A stretch of DNA of 64,000 bases, from NCBI RefSeq assembly GCF_011927785.1, contig NZ_JAATJK010000001.1:1736001-1800000 (forward strand). Direction: 5' to 3'. Of this stretch, positions 51,329 to 60,911 are shown piece after piece. The translations under genes and the position numbers were made by a program. Numbering within the stretch: position 1 is the stretch's first letter; each line of letters opens with the position of its first letter. The notes below the pieces were generated by a model. The model was not told where the DNA came from, searched no databases, and saw nothing but the letters and a program-made list of their open reading frames with translations. The DNA comes from Micromonospora profundi. GTDB taxonomy: Bacteria; Actinomycetota; Actinomycetes; Mycobacteriales; Micromonosporaceae.

Positions 51329-53704
51329 GTGACAGTCACCGAGGTAGCCCCGGTCAGCGGCGCGACAGCCGTGCGACGGACGCCCATGCAGGTCCGCAAG
51401 CGCGACGGCGCCACCGAGCCCGTGGACGTCAACAAGATCGTCCGGGCGGTGGAGCGGTGGGCCGACGACCTTACCGACGTCGACCCGTTGCGGGTTGCCA
51501 CCCGCACGATCAGCGGCCTGTACGACGGCGCGACGACAGCCGAGTTGGACAGGCTCTCCATCCAGACGGCGGCCGAGATGATCGGCGAGGAACCGCAGTA
51601 CTCGCGCCTGGCCGCCCGGCTGCTGGCCACCTACATCGACAAGGAGGTACGCCGTCAGGGCGTCACCTCCTTCAGCGCGGCGATCCGGCTCGGTCACGCC
51701 GAGGGGCTCATCGGCGACGAGACCGCCGCGTTCGTCGCCGCGTACGCGGCAACGCTCGATGACGCCATCGACCCGGACGGCGACCGGAGGTTCGAGTACT
51801 TCGGCCTGCGTACCGTCTACGACAGGTACCTGCTGCGTCACCCCACCGGTCGGCTGGTGCTGGAGACGCCGCAGTTCTGGCTGCTGCGGGTGGCCTGCGG
51901 CCTGTCCCGTACGCCGGACGAGGCGGTGGACTTCTACCGGCTGATGTCCAGCCTGGCCTACCTGCCCAGCTCGCCGACCCTGTTCAACTCCGGCACCCGG
52001 CACACCCAGATGTCCTCCTGCTACCTTGTCGACTCGCCGCGCGACGAGCTGGACTCGATCTACCAGCGGTACGCGCAGGTCGCCAACCTGTCGAAGTTCG
52101 CGGGCGGCATCGGCATCGCGTACTCCCGGGTCCGTTCCCGGGGCGCGCTGATCCGGGGCACCAACGGGCAGTCCAACGGGATCGTGCCGTGGCTGCGCAC
52201 CCTTGACGCGAGCGTGGCCGCCGTCAACCAGGGCGGCCGGCGCAAGGGCGCTGCCTGCGTCTACCTGGAGCCGTGGCACCCGGACATCGAGGAGTTCCTG
52301 CAGTTGCGGGACAACACCGGCGAGGACGCCAGGCGTACCCACAACCTGAACCTGGCCAACTGGATCCCTGACGAGTTCATGCGCCGGGTCGAGGCCGACG
52401 AGATGTGGTCGCTGTTCGACCCGAACGAGGTGCCGGAGCTGCCCGACCTGTGGGGGGAGCGGTTCGACGCCGCGTACCGGGAGGCCGAGGCGCAGGGCCG
52501 CTACGTGCGGCAGGTCCCGGCGCGGGAGCTGTACGGCAAGATGATGCGCACCCTGGCCCAGACCGGCAACGGGTGGATGACGTTCAAGGACGCCGCCAAC
52601 CGGCTGTGCAACCAGACCGCCGACCCGGGCAACGTCGTGCACCTGTCGAACCTGTGCACCGAGATCATCGAGGTGTCCAGCGACGCCGAGACGGCCGTGT
52701 GCAACCTGGGTTCGGTGAACGTCGCCGCGCATCTGACCGGCGACGGCATCGACTGGCATCGGCTGCGCGAGACGGTCCGGACGGCTGTGACGTTCCTCGA
52801 CCGGGTCATCGACATCAACTACTACCCGACAGCGCAGGCGGCGGCGAGCAACCCGCGCTGGCGGCCGGTCGGGCTCGGGCTGATGGGTCTCCAGGACGTG
52901 TTCTTCGCGCTGCGGCTGCCGTTCGACTCGGCTGCCGCGCGGGAGCTGTCCACCCGGATCAGCGAGGAGCTGTACCTGACCGCGCTGGAGACCTCCGCCG
53001 ACCTGGCCCGCCACGCCGGCGCACACCCGGCGTTCGGGCAGACCCGGGCCGCGCGGGGCGACCTGCAACCGGACCTGTGGGGTGTCGAGGGTACGCAGAC
53101 CGCGCGCTGGGCGGCGCTGCGCGAGCGGGTCGCGGCGTACGGGCTGCGTAACTCGCTGCTCGTGGCCGTCGCGCCGACGGCGACAATCGCCTCGATCGCG
53201 GGCTGCTACGAGTGCGTCGAGCCGCAGGTGTCCAACCTGTTCAAGCGCGAGACCCTGTCCGGGGAGTTCCTCCAGGTCAACACCGCTCTGGTACGCGAGC
53301 TGAAGGCCCGTGGCCTGTGGAGCGACGAGATCCGGTCGGCGATCCGTCGTGCCGAGGGGTCGGTGCAGGGCATCGCGGCGCTGCCGGCCGACGTGCGGGA
53401 GTTGTTCCGCACCGCGTGGGAGTTGCCGCAGCGGGCGCTCATCGACCTGGCCGCCGCCCGTGCCCCGTTCATCGACCAGTCCCAGTCGCTGAACCTGTTC
53501 CTGGCCTCGCCCACAATCGGCAAGCTCTCCTCGATGTACCTGTACGCCTGGAAGGCAGGGCTGAAGACCACCTACTATCTCCGGTCGCGCCCCGCCACCC
53601 GCATCCAGCAGGCCACAGTGGCTCTCGTCGCGCCGTCCACTACCGACGCCGAGGCGCTGGCCTGCTCGCTGGAGAACCCCGAGTCGTGCGAGGCCTGCCA
53701 GTGA
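51329..53704 (+). CDS. nrdA: Class Ia ribonucleotide reductase, large (alpha) subunit
   Basis: About 791 residues; reduces ribonucleoside diphosphates with a radical supplied by NrdB. An N-terminal ATP-cone (VRKRDGATEPVDVNKIVRAVERW, about 20-110) gives overall activity control. The catalytic set is visible: SSCYLVDSPRDELD near residue 230, NLCTEI near 446 with the Asn/Cys/Glu triad, and the C-terminal redox pair ESCEACQ that is re-reduced by thioredoxin. GTG 51329 is 6 nt from GAGGAG; GTG 51326 is only 3 nt away. Expression is probably controlled by NrdR, the B12 riboswitch and the leader hairpin. The gene overlaps nrdB by 4 nt. Confidence 0.95.
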   Translation: MTVTEVAPVSGATAVRRTPMQVRKRDGATEPVDVNKIVRAVERWADDLTDVDPLRVATRTISGLYDGATTAELDRLSIQTAAEMIGEEPQYSRLAARLLATYIDKEVRRQGVTSFSAAIRLGHAEGLIGDETAAFVAAYAATLDDAIDPDGDRRFEYFGLRTVYDRYLLRHPTGRLVLETPQFWLLRVACGLSRTPDEAVDFYRLMSSLAYLPSSPTLFNSGTRHTQMSSCYLVDSPRDELDSIYQRYAQVANLSKFAGGIGIAYSRVRSRGALIRGTNGQSNGIVPWLRTLDASVAAVNQGGRRKGAACVYLEPWHPDIEEFLQLRDNTGEDARRTHNLNLANWIPDEFMRRVEADEMWSLFDPNEVPELPDLWGERFDAAYREAEAQGRYVRQVPARELYGKMMRTLAQTGNGWMTFKDAANRLCNQTADPGNVVHLSNLCTEIIEVSSDAETAVCNLGSVNVAAHLTGDGIDWHRLRETVRTAVTFLDRVIDINYYPTAQAAASNPRWRPVGLGLMGLQDVFFALRLPFDSAAARELSTRISEELYLTALETSADLARHAGAHPAFGQTRAARGDLQPDLWGVEGTQTARWAALRERVAAYGLRNSLLVAVAPTATIASIAGCYECVEPQVSNLFKRETLSGEFLQVNTALVRELKARGLWSDEIRSAIRRAEGSVQGIAALPADVRELFRTAWELPQRALIDLAAARAPFIDQSQSLNLFLASPTIGKLSSMYLYAWKAGLKTTYYLRSRPATRIQQATVALVAPSTTDAEALACSLENPESCEACQ

Positions 53705-54747
53705 CCGCCGCCGACACCACTACCGACCCCGCCGACACGAGGACCACGCACATGCTGCTCGACCCCGGGATGGACCTCACCCTGCGCCCGATGCGCTACC
53801 CGCACTTCTTCGACAGGTTCCGCGACGCCATCCGCAACACCTGGACCGTCGAGGAGGTCGACCTGCACGCCGACCTCACCGACCTGGACAAGCTGTCGCC
53901 CGCCGAGCGGCACCTGGTCAGCCGCCTCGTGGCGTTCTTCGCCACCGGCGACACGATCGTCGCCAACAACCTCGTGCTCAACCTCTACCAGCACGTCAAC
54001 AGCCCGGAGGGCCGGCTCTACCTGTCCCGGCAGCTGTTCGAGGAGGCCGTGCACGTCCAGTTCTATCTCAACCTGCTCGACACGTACGTGCCCGACGAGA
54101 CCGAGCGGTTCGCCGCCTTCGCCGCCATCGAGAACATCCCCTCGATCCGCCGCAAGGCCGAGTTCTGCTTCCGCTGGATCGACTCCCTGAACGACCTGCG
54201 GCAGCTGCGGACCCGCGAGGATCGGCGCACGTTCCTGCTCAACCTGATCTGCTTCGCCGCCTGCATCGAGGGGCTGTTCTTCTACGGCGCGTTCGCCTAC
54301 GTCTACTTCCTGCGCTCGCGGGGTCTGCTGCACGGCCTGGCCTCCGGCACCAACTGGGTGTTCCGCGACGAGTCCATGCACATGGCGTTCGCGTTCGACG
54401 TGGTCGACACCGTCCGTGCCGAGGAGCCGGACCTGTTCGACGACGACCTCGCCGATCAGGTCCGTCAGATGATCACCGAGGCCGTCGAGTGCGAGGTGCA
54501 GTTCGCCGAGGACCTGCTGGGCCACGGTGTGCCGGGCCTGACCCTTGCCGACATGCGGGAGTACCTCCAGCACGTCGCCGATCGCCGCCTCGCCCAGCTC
54601 GGCATCGCGCCGCACTACGGGTCGACCAATCCGTTCGCCTTCATGGAGTTGCAGGACGTGCAGGAGTTGTCCAACTTCTTCGAGCGGCGGGTGTCGGCGT
54701 ACCAGGTGGGGGTGACGGGTTCGGTCGCCTTCGACGACGACTTCTAG
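53701..54747 (+). CDS. nrdB: Class Ia ribonucleotide reductase, small (beta) subunit
   Basis: A 348-residue ferritin-like protein that holds the di-iron centre and the radical Tyr. Metal ligands and Tyr lie in EEAVHVQFY, where Glu115, His118 and Tyr122 coincide with E. coli R2 numbering. The second helix pair supplies ACIEGLFFYG near residue 190 and RDESMHMAF near 224. The start is GTG 53701, which overlaps the nrdA stop as GTGA. The C-terminus (VAFDDDF) is the tail that docks on NrdA. The nrdS-type third gene found in Streptomyces is absent; a leftward GH95 gene follows instead. Confidence 0.95.
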   Translation: MTAADTTTDPADTRTTHMLLDPGMDLTLRPMRYPHFFDRFRDAIRNTWTVEEVDLHADLTDLDKLSPAERHLVSRLVAFFATGDTIVANNLVLNLYQHVNSPEGRLYLSRQLFEEAVHVQFYLNLLDTYVPDETERFAAFAAIENIPSIRRKAEFCFRWIDSLNDLRQLRTREDRRTFLLNLICFAACIEGLFFYGAFAYVYFLRSRGLLHGLASGTNWVFRDESMHMAFAFDVVDTVRAEEPDLFDDDLADQVRQMITEAVECEVQFAEDLLGHGVPGLTLADMREYLQHVADRRLAQLGIAPHYGSTNPFAFMELQDVQELSNFFERRVSAYQVGVTGSVAFDDDF

Positions 54748-54763
54748 TCGGTGGTCGTGCGGA

Positions 54764-54805
54764 GGGCTCGGCCACCCGCCGCCCGGTAGGCGGGTGGCCG
54801 AGCCC
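54764..54805. terminator. Bidirectional terminator between nrdB and the GH95 gene
   Basis: Perfect 17-bp stem GGGCTCGGCCACCCGCC (54764-54780) and its inverse (54789-54805) with an 8-nt loop, 16 bp after the nrdB stop. Confidence 0.87.
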
Positions 54806-54830
54806 AGCTCCCGCGCGGGAGCCTGACGAC

Positions 54831-57650
54831 TCAGCTCGTGGTGCAGGTGAGGCTGGTCGGTGGGTTGTTGGTGCCGTTCCAGGAGCCGGTGAACCCGAAG
54901 GTGGTCGAGGCGCCGGCGGCGAGCGCGCCGTTGTAGGCGACGTTCGTCACCCGTACCGCCGATCCGCTCTGGGTGTGGGTGCCGCTCCAGAGCTGGCCGA
55001 TGGTCTGTCCGTTGGGGAAGGTCCAGGACACGGTCCACCCGTTTATCGGCGTGGAGCCGGCGGTGACGGTGACGGTTGCCTGGAAGCCGCCCGCCCACGA
55101 GTTGTCGATGGCGTAGGCGGCAGTCGCCGACCCGGACGGCGGGGGAGTGGAGGTCGGCGTGGGAGTGGAGGTCGGGGTGGGCGTCGGGATCGGCGTCGGC
55201 GTCGGAATCGCCGTCGCCGTCGGGCTCGGCGCGACCCCGGGGTACGCCCGGTAGGACTGTCCCGCCTGCACCGTGAGTTCGATGACGTCGGACTCGATCC
55301 TCGTGGTGCGGGCCGGGGCGCCGGTGACCGCGTCGACGACCGAGTGGGTCGCGGTGAACAGTCGCGAGCGCAGCCGGACCGTGCCGCCCCGGTCGGCGCC
55401 GACCAGGATCTCCTGGGGCTGGCCGGCGCTCCACGCGATTGCCACGGTGTAGCCACCTCGCCCGCGCAGGCCGCTCACCCGGCCCTGCGGCCAGGCGCTC
55501 GGCAGCGCCGGAAGGATGTGCAGTTCGCCGTTGTGGCTGTGCAGCAGCATCTCTGCGATGCCCGCGGTGGCGCCGAAGTTGCCGTCGATCTGGAACGGCG
55601 GGTGCAGGTCGAACATGTTCGGCGCCAACCTGGCAGTGGTGACCAGGCCGCGCAGGATCCGGTGTGCCCGCGCGCCGTCCTCCAGCCGCGCCCAGAAGTT
55701 GATTTTCCAGGCCAGCGACCAGCCCGTCCCGTCGTCACCGCGCAATTCAAGGGTCCGCCGCGCCGCCTCGTACAGCTGCGGGGTGCCCCGGCGGGTGATC
55801 TGGTTGCTGGGGTGCAGGCCGTACAGGTGGGAGACGTGCCGGTGGTTGGGCTCGGTCTCCACCCAGTCGTACAGCCACTCCATCACGTTGCCGCGCGAGC
55901 CGACCCGGGTCGGAGGGAGCCGGTCGCGGGTAGCGCGGACCTGCGCCCGGAACGTGGGGTCCACGTCGAGGATCTCGCTGGCCCGGGCGCATCCGTCGAA
56001 CAGGTCGCGAAGGATCTGGTTGTCCATCGTGGGCCCGGCGCAGACACTGGCGTTGGCGTGGTGGGAAAGCTCCGGCGAGTTCGACGGGTTGGTGACGAGC
56101 CAGCCCAGGGTCGGCTCCGTCTGGAGGGTGTCCAGGAAGAACTGCGCGGCGCCCTTCATGGCCGGGTAGTGCGCCCGCAGGAACTCGACGTCGCCGGTGA
56201 ACAGGTAGTGGTCCCAGATGAGGGTGCTCAGCCAGGCGCCGCCGGTCTGCCACATCCCCCAGAACGCGCCGTCGACGACCGAGGTGGCCCGCCATGCATC
56301 GGTGTTGTGGTGGGTGACCCATCCGCCCGCGCCGTACTGCACCTGGGCGGTTCGCGCGCCGGCCACCGCCAGATCCTTGATCATCTCGAAGACCGGTCGG
56401 TGGCACTCGGGCAGGTTCGTGGAGTTGGCCGGCCAGTAGTTCATCGGCAGGTTGACGTTGATCGTGTACTTCGAGTCCCACGAGGGGGTCATCTGGTCGT
56501 TCCAGATGCCCTGGAGGTTCGCCGGCTGGCTGCCGGGGCGCGAGGACGAGATCAACAGGTACCGGCCGTACTGGAACAGCAGCGCCGAGAACTGCGGGTC
56601 GGTTGATGAGCTGTGCTGCGCGATACGCTCGTCGGTCGTCCGGTCGGCGGCGGCGGTGCGACCCAGATCGAGGCTCACCCGTCCGAACAGCGCCTGGTAG
56701 TCGGCGATGTGCCGGCTGCGCAGCTCGTCGAAGCTACGAGCCCGGGCGGCGGTGAGGTTCCGCCGGGCGATGCCCTGGTAGTCGCCACCGACGTTGCGGT
56801 AGGTGACATAGCTGGAGCCGATCGAGATCAGCAGTGTGGCGCTCGTGGCGCCGGAGACCCGCAGCGTGCCGCCGGAGCTGGTGACGGTGCCACCGGTGAC
56901 CGTGGCGTGGGTCAGGGCCTGGAAGCGGACCGCGCCGGTGACGCCCTCCTGGCTGCCGGACGTGCCGTCCAGGGCGATCGTGGCACCGTCCGGGCTGGAC
57001 ACCGTCGTACGCTGCGGGCTGTCGAACGTCGCGGTGAACGTGAGCGAGGCCGCCCGGTCGACGCTCAGGCGTACCACGATGACCTGGTCCGGCGCGCTGG
57101 CGAAGACCTCCCGCTCGTGGCGTACGCCGTTGAGCACGTACGCCACAGAGGTGGTCGCCGTGGTGAGGTCGAGCCGCCGGGCGTACTGCGAGGCGCTCGT
57201 CGAGGTGCCGAAGGTCAGGCGCAGGTTTCCCACCGGCTGGTACGCCAGCTGCCCGACCGGGTTGCCGAGCATCGTCTGGTTGATCAGATCCTGCGCCTGC
57301 GTCCACTGGTTGGCGAAGACCCGCCGACGGATCTCCGCTATCGATCCGGCACCGCGCGTGTTGCTGGGATCGTGCGGACCACCGGCCCAGACGGTGTCCT
57401 CGTTGAGCTGGAGGGTTTCCCGGTCGACGTTGCCGAAGACCATGGCGCCGAGGCGACCGTTGCCGATCGGCAGTGCCCGCAACCAGTCGGTGCCAGCGGA
57501 TTCGTCATACCACAGCACCAGGTCGTTCGCGGCCTGCGCCTCGGCCGAGGCGGGCGCCGGGCCGTCGCCGAGTTGGGAGAGCGGCAGCAGCGCGCCGGTA
57601 GCGCCCGCTGCGCCGATTTTGAGCGCCTGCCGGCGCGTTACATCTGACAT
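54831..57650 (-). CDS. Secreted GH95 alpha-L-fucosidase-like enzyme with CBM2
   Basis: A 939-residue enzyme with a Tat-like signal (TRRQALKIGAAGATGALLPL). The N-terminal sandwich starts at LWYDESAGTDWLRALPIGNGRLGAMVFG (from about residue 43). The (alpha/alpha)6 barrel includes PANLQGIWNDQMTPSWDSKYTINVN near 395 and MNYWPANSTNLPE, both GH95 marks, then TGWSLAWKINFWARLEDG near 645 and PPFQIDGNFGATAGIAEML near 680. After a Pro-Thr linker (about 815-840) a CBM2 closes the protein (SWAGGFQATVTV to SLTCTTS). GH95 cleaves alpha-L-fucosides or galactosides of plant glycans such as xyloglucan. ATG 57650 follows GAGGAGG. The 160 bp upstream are AT-richer and should hold the promoter. Confidence 0.92.
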   Translation of the reverse strand: MSDVTRRQALKIGAAGATGALLPLSQLGDGPAPASAEAQAANDLVLWYDESAGTDWLRALPIGNGRLGAMVFGNVDRETLQLNEDTVWAGGPHDPSNTRGAGSIAEIRRRVFANQWTQAQDLINQTMLGNPVGQLAYQPVGNLRLTFGTSTSASQYARRLDLTTATTSVAYVLNGVRHEREVFASAPDQVIVVRLSVDRAASLTFTATFDSPQRTTVSSPDGATIALDGTSGSQEGVTGAVRFQALTHATVTGGTVTSSGGTLRVSGATSATLLISIGSSYVTYRNVGGDYQGIARRNLTAARARSFDELRSRHIADYQALFGRVSLDLGRTAAADRTTDERIAQHSSSTDPQFSALLFQYGRYLLISSSRPGSQPANLQGIWNDQMTPSWDSKYTINVNLPMNYWPANSTNLPECHRPVFEMIKDLAVAGARTAQVQYGAGGWVTHHNTDAWRATSVVDGAFWGMWQTGGAWLSTLIWDHYLFTGDVEFLRAHYPAMKGAAQFFLDTLQTEPTLGWLVTNPSNSPELSHHANASVCAGPTMDNQILRDLFDGCARASEILDVDPTFRAQVRATRDRLPPTRVGSRGNVMEWLYDWVETEPNHRHVSHLYGLHPSNQITRRGTPQLYEAARRTLELRGDDGTGWSLAWKINFWARLEDGARAHRILRGLVTTARLAPNMFDLHPPFQIDGNFGATAGIAEMLLHSHNGELHILPALPSAWPQGRVSGLRGRGGYTVAIAWSAGQPQEILVGADRGGTVRLRSRLFTATHSVVDAVTGAPARTTRIESDVIELTVQAGQSYRAYPGVAPSPTATAIPTPTPIPTPTPTSTPTPTSTPPPSGSATAAYAIDNSWAGGFQATVTVTAGSTPINGWTVSWTFPNGQTIGQLWSGTHTQSGSAVRVTNVAYNGALAAGASTTFGFTGSWNGTNNPPTSLTCTTS

Positions 57651-57811
57651 CTCGGGGCCTCCTCGGGCGGCGCTCGTCGCGGTTGAGCATCTCCGCATCG
57701 GGTGTCTGCGCTGGTGTAGACCGGTCATGCATCCGACACAATGACGAAACCATAGAGCAATCTGAATGGAAAAGATATGATGCTTGTGGGCCTGGGTGGC
57801 CGACGGGGGCG

Positions 57812-57845
57812 GGCCCGTCTCGTCGTTGCCCCGACGAGACGGGCC
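57812..57845 (-). terminator. Terminator of the GH43 gene
   Basis: Perfect 14-bp stem GGCCCGTCTCGTCG (57812-57825) and its inverse (57832-57845) with a 6-nt loop, 7 bp past the stop of the leftward gene. Confidence 0.83.
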
Positions 57846-57852
57846 GGTGCCG

Positions 57853-59658
57853 TCAGGCCGGTGCGCAGGTCAGGTTTCCCGGCGGCTCGTTGCTCCCGGT
57901 GCTCGCGCTGAGGTAGCCCACAGTTGTCGACGCTCCCGCCGCGAGTTGACCGTTGTAGCCGGCGTTGGCCAGGGTCACCTGGTTGCCCTGCTGGCTGAAG
58001 CTGCCGTTCCAGCTCTGCGCCACCGTCTGCCCGCTGGCCAGGGTGAACGTGACCCGCCAGCCGTTGATCGTGCTGGCCCCGGCGTTGGTGACAGTCACCC
58101 GCCCCTCGAACCCGCCCTGCCAGCTGTTGACCACCGTGTGGGTGGCCGCGCAGGACTGCCCAGCAGGGCTGGTCGGCGTGGGCGTGGGCGTGGGAATCGG
58201 CGTGGGGGTCGGGATCGGGGTGGGCGTGGGGATCGCTGTGGGGGTCGGCGTGGGCGTCGGGTTGCCGCCGCTCTGGAACTGCCACCAGTTGACGTTGAAC
58301 AGGTTGCCGCTGCCCCCGGTGAACCGCAGGTACAGATCCTGGTTGCCGGTGGCGCCGCTGACCGCGCAGGAGACAGTCTGCCAGCTCTGCCATCCGCCGG
58401 TGCCGGGTACGGAGCAGCTGCCCACCCGGGTGCCGGTGGGGCTGCCGAGGCGCAGCTCGATGCTGCCGCCGGAGGTCGCCGACGCCACCCGGGCGCTGAA
58501 CGACGTCGCGCCCGCGCCGAAGCCCACTCCCTTGACCTTGATGTAGTCGCCGTTCTCGATGAAGCCGACGTTCATCCCGCCCTCACTGGCCGGCTCCGTC
58601 TCGATGCCGGAGCCCCAGGCGATGGTCTCGGCCTCCTGCCGTACATACGGATTCAGCGTCCCGATCTGCGGTGCGCCGGTCGTGGTCATGTTGATCGTCG
58701 GGATGGTGCCGTTGGTGTTGTAGGTGAACTTCTCCACTGCCACCGAGCGGGTGTAACCGCTGCCGCCGGGCAGCGCGCCGTTGTGGTAGAAGAAGTACGA
58801 GCCGCCGTTGAAGTCGATGACCCCGGCGTGGTTGGTGAAGCTGGCGCCCTGCCGGGGCATGATCGTCCCCCGGTACGTCCAGGGTCCGGTGGGGCCGGTC
58901 GCCGTCGAGTAGCCGATGAACTCCGAGCAGCACTCCGCCGCGAACACGTTGTAGTAGACGCCGTTGCGCTTGTAGACCCACGGGCCTTCCTCGTACAGCG
59001 TGGGCCTGCTCGTGTTGCCGGACCGGGCGCCGAAGCCGGCGGTGGTGAGCGGGATCTTGGTGGCGCTACCGCTGTACGAGATCATGTCCGCGTTCAGCTT
59101 CACGTACCACAGGTTGGGGTTTCCCCAGTACAGGTACGCCTGGCCGTCGTCGTCGATGAAAACGGTGGGGTCGATCTCGCCGTTGCCCACTAGTGGCCGT
59201 CCGATGGCGTCCCGGAACGGCCCGGTGGGACTGTCGGACACCGCGACGCCGATGGCCATCGAGTTGGTCGCCCGCGCGGTCACCGGGACGTACCAGTAGA
59301 ACTTTCCGTTGCGGGCGATGACCTGGCCGGCCCAGGCGTTGGCGCTGGCCCAGCTGAAGGTGCTGACGTTCAGCGGGGAGCCGTGGTCGGTCCAGTTGAC
59401 CATGTCGGCGGAGGACCACACACGCCATTCCTTCATCGTGAAGTAGGTGGAGCCGTCCTCGTCGTGGCCGGTGTAGAGGTAGACGCGTCCGTCGTGCACA
59501 AGCGGGGCGGGGTCGGCGGTGTAGATGTGCTGGACGATGGGGTTGTCCGCGTGCGCCGCGGTGGCCGGCAGCAGTGTCGAGACGAGCAGCAGGCTCACCA
59601 GCCAGGCGCCCGCGCGCCTGAGCCGGGTCCTCGTCGGCGGTGTGGGTGTGGATGTCAT
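57853..59658 (-). CDS. Secreted GH43 glycosidase with CBM6 and CBM2
   Basis: A 601-residue exported enzyme; the signal peptide ends near residue 37 (AAHAD). The five-bladed propeller (about 38-330) shows the base Asp in YTADPAPLVHDG, the pKa-modulating Asp in GEIDPTVFIDDDG near 165 and the acid Glu in YEEGPWVYKRNG near 223. A CBM6-like domain follows (about 340-465, RQEAETIAWGSGIETE to VNWWQFQSG), then a long PTPTPIPTP linker and a CBM2 (about 508-601). Substrate is probably arabinoxylan or arabinan (beta-xylosidase or arabinofuranosidase). ATG 59658 follows GGGAGG. It diverges in function but not direction from GH95; each has its own terminator. Confidence 0.92.
   Translation of the reverse strand: MTSTPTPPTRTRLRRAGAWLVSLLLVSTLLPATAAHADNPIVQHIYTADPAPLVHDGRVYLYTGHDEDGSTYFTMKEWRVWSSADMVNWTDHGSPLNVSTFSWASANAWAGQVIARNGKFYWYVPVTARATNSMAIGVAVSDSPTGPFRDAIGRPLVGNGEIDPTVFIDDDGQAYLYWGNPNLWYVKLNADMISYSGSATKIPLTTAGFGARSGNTSRPTLYEEGPWVYKRNGVYYNVFAAECCSEFIGYSTATGPTGPWTYRGTIMPRQGASFTNHAGVIDFNGGSYFFYHNGALPGGSGYTRSVAVEKFTYNTNGTIPTINMTTTGAPQIGTLNPYVRQEAETIAWGSGIETEPASEGGMNVGFIENGDYIKVKGVGFGAGATSFSARVASATSGGSIELRLGSPTGTRVGSCSVPGTGGWQSWQTVSCAVSGATGNQDLYLRFTGGSGNLFNVNWWQFQSGGNPTPTPTPTAIPTPTPIPTPTPIPTPTPTPTSPAGQSCAATHTVVNSWQGGFEGRVTVTNAGASTINGWRVTFTLASGQTVAQSWNGSFSQQGNQVTLANAGYNGQLAAGASTTVGYLSASTGSNEPPGNLTCAPA
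58180..58261 (+). repeat. G-rich linker-coding repeat with quadruplex potential
   Basis: On the + strand, the template strand of the GH43 gene, eleven runs of three or more G lie within 82 bp, with loops of 1 to about 9 nt. They encode the PTPTPIPTPT linker on the other strand. A shorter relative (five runs, 55141-55188) encodes the GH95 linker. Confidence 0.6.
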
Positions 59659-60079
59659 CGGTACCTCCCAGGGATGGGACGCTCACCTGACGGATCGAAG
59701 AGTGGGACAGGCCGCAGGGCAGGCGGCATCGGCACCGCACGGAGGTCTGTCGTCACCGACGGTGCTCGACTCGGCGCGTGGCGGTGTCGTGGAACGACAC
59801 GGAGGTTGTGTGGGACGGCCGCAGGCTCCCGCAGGGGCGGGCCGGCGGTGCTCAACGTCCTGTGGAGAGGCCCGGACACCCGCCAGCGGGGCGTTGCTCG
59901 TGCGTGGCTCCACCGGCCCGGAGGGGTCGGGTGGAGCGGTGAAGCGTGCCCTGCGCCTCTGCGGCCCGAGCGTAGTCTGTTATCGCTAACATTCACAAGC
60001 CATGGACGACTCTGAATCTCGACCAACCCGGCAGTGCACCGCTCCGGTCACGGCCGTGGCGACCCGAGCCGCCCGGTTG
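59659..60079. other. Long upstream region of the GH43 gene with a LacI-type operator
   Basis: 421 bp between two leftward genes. TGTTA-TCGC-TAACA (59978-59991) has perfect 5-bp arms like LacI-family operators. Read leftward it lies between TTGTGA and TACGCT, a possible -35/-10 pair for the GH43 gene, which would then have a leader of about 310 nt. A hairpin GCTCCACC/GGTGGAGC (59907-59914, 59930-59937) lies inside and may be a leader element or the end of the regulator transcript. No coding sequence is believed here. Confidence 0.5.
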
Positions 60080-60850
60080 TCAGCGCTGCAGCCGCGTCGG
60101 GCTGCCCGGTCCGCTGCGACGGACGAGCCAGGCCTCGGTGATGTGGGTGAACATCGCCTGGGTGGCGCCGTCCGGGTCGTGGGCGGCGATCCGCTCGTAG
60201 ATGCGCCGGTGGCCCTGGTTGGAGGCCACGCACATGGCGCGCTCAGGGCGGCCCATGTACCGCGCGGTGTTGACGACCTGGCTCTCCAGCGACCGGACGA
60301 CACCTCGCGCGATCCGGTTTCCGGATGCCTGCATGACGGTGTCGTGGAAGGCGCGGTCGTGCTCCTGGTAGGTGAGGTGGTCGTCGACGAGTTCGTCCAT
60401 CCGGTCGACGAGGGCGCGCAGCCGGTCGATGGTGTCCTGGTCGGCGAGTCGGGCGGCCACATTGGCCATGTCGGACTCCAGCACCCGCCGGGTGACCACC
60501 AGGTCGTCGAGGATCGCCAGGCTGTCGTCCTCGGCGATGGTCGCGGCGAGGACGAGTTCGTCGAGCATGTCCCACGCCGACGGCGGGGTGACAAGCGTGC
60601 CGCTGCCCTGGCGGACCTGCACGAGGCCCTTCTCCTGGAGGATCTTCACCGCCTCCCGGATGACGGTCCGGCTCACCGAGAAGGTCTCGCAGAGCACCGG
60701 TTCGGGGGGCAGCGGGGTGCCCGGCGGGTGAACTCCCTGGACGATCCGGTTCACCAACTCGGCGGTGATGGCTCGTGCCAGGTTGGCCGGACGGCGAGCC
60801 CAGGTGGGTGCCGCTGAACCATTCACGGTCGTCTCGTTCGATGCCGTCAT
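60080..60850 (-). CDS. GntR-family regulator, FadR (FCD) subfamily
   Basis: A 256-residue protein with a winged helix (about 22-92; VSRTVIREAVKILQEKGLVQVRQGSGTLV is split across the recognition helix and wing) and an FCD ligand domain. Its metal ligands are seen in EHDRAFHDTVMQASGN near residue 165 and GHRRIYERI near 213. The ATG at 60850 follows GGAGGT. It diverges from the sugar-importer operon at 60999, and CGT-N3-ACG sites of the FadR type lie between them. It probably represses the importer until a sugar acid or similar ligand binds. Confidence 0.92.
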   Translation of the reverse strand: MTASNETTVNGSAAPTWARRPANLARAITAELVNRIVQGVHPPGTPLPPEPVLCETFSVSRTVIREAVKILQEKGLVQVRQGSGTLVTPPSAWDMLDELVLAATIAEDDSLAILDDLVVTRRVLESDMANVAARLADQDTIDRLRALVDRMDELVDDHLTYQEHDRAFHDTVMQASGNRIARGVVRSLESQVVNTARYMGRPERAMCVASNQGHRRIYERIAAHDPDGATQAMFTHITEAWLVRRSGPGSPTRLQR

Positions 60851-60911
60851 GTCCACCTCCGTGTGGCTGCCCCAAGCCACGATTTCGCCCCAGTGTACGG
60901 GTAAACGTTGA

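Noticed and set aside
58160..58262. G-rich tandem repeat considered as a CRISPR or satellite
   Set aside because: It is in frame and encodes the Pro-Thr linker of the GH43 protein, a normal feature of modular glycosidases.
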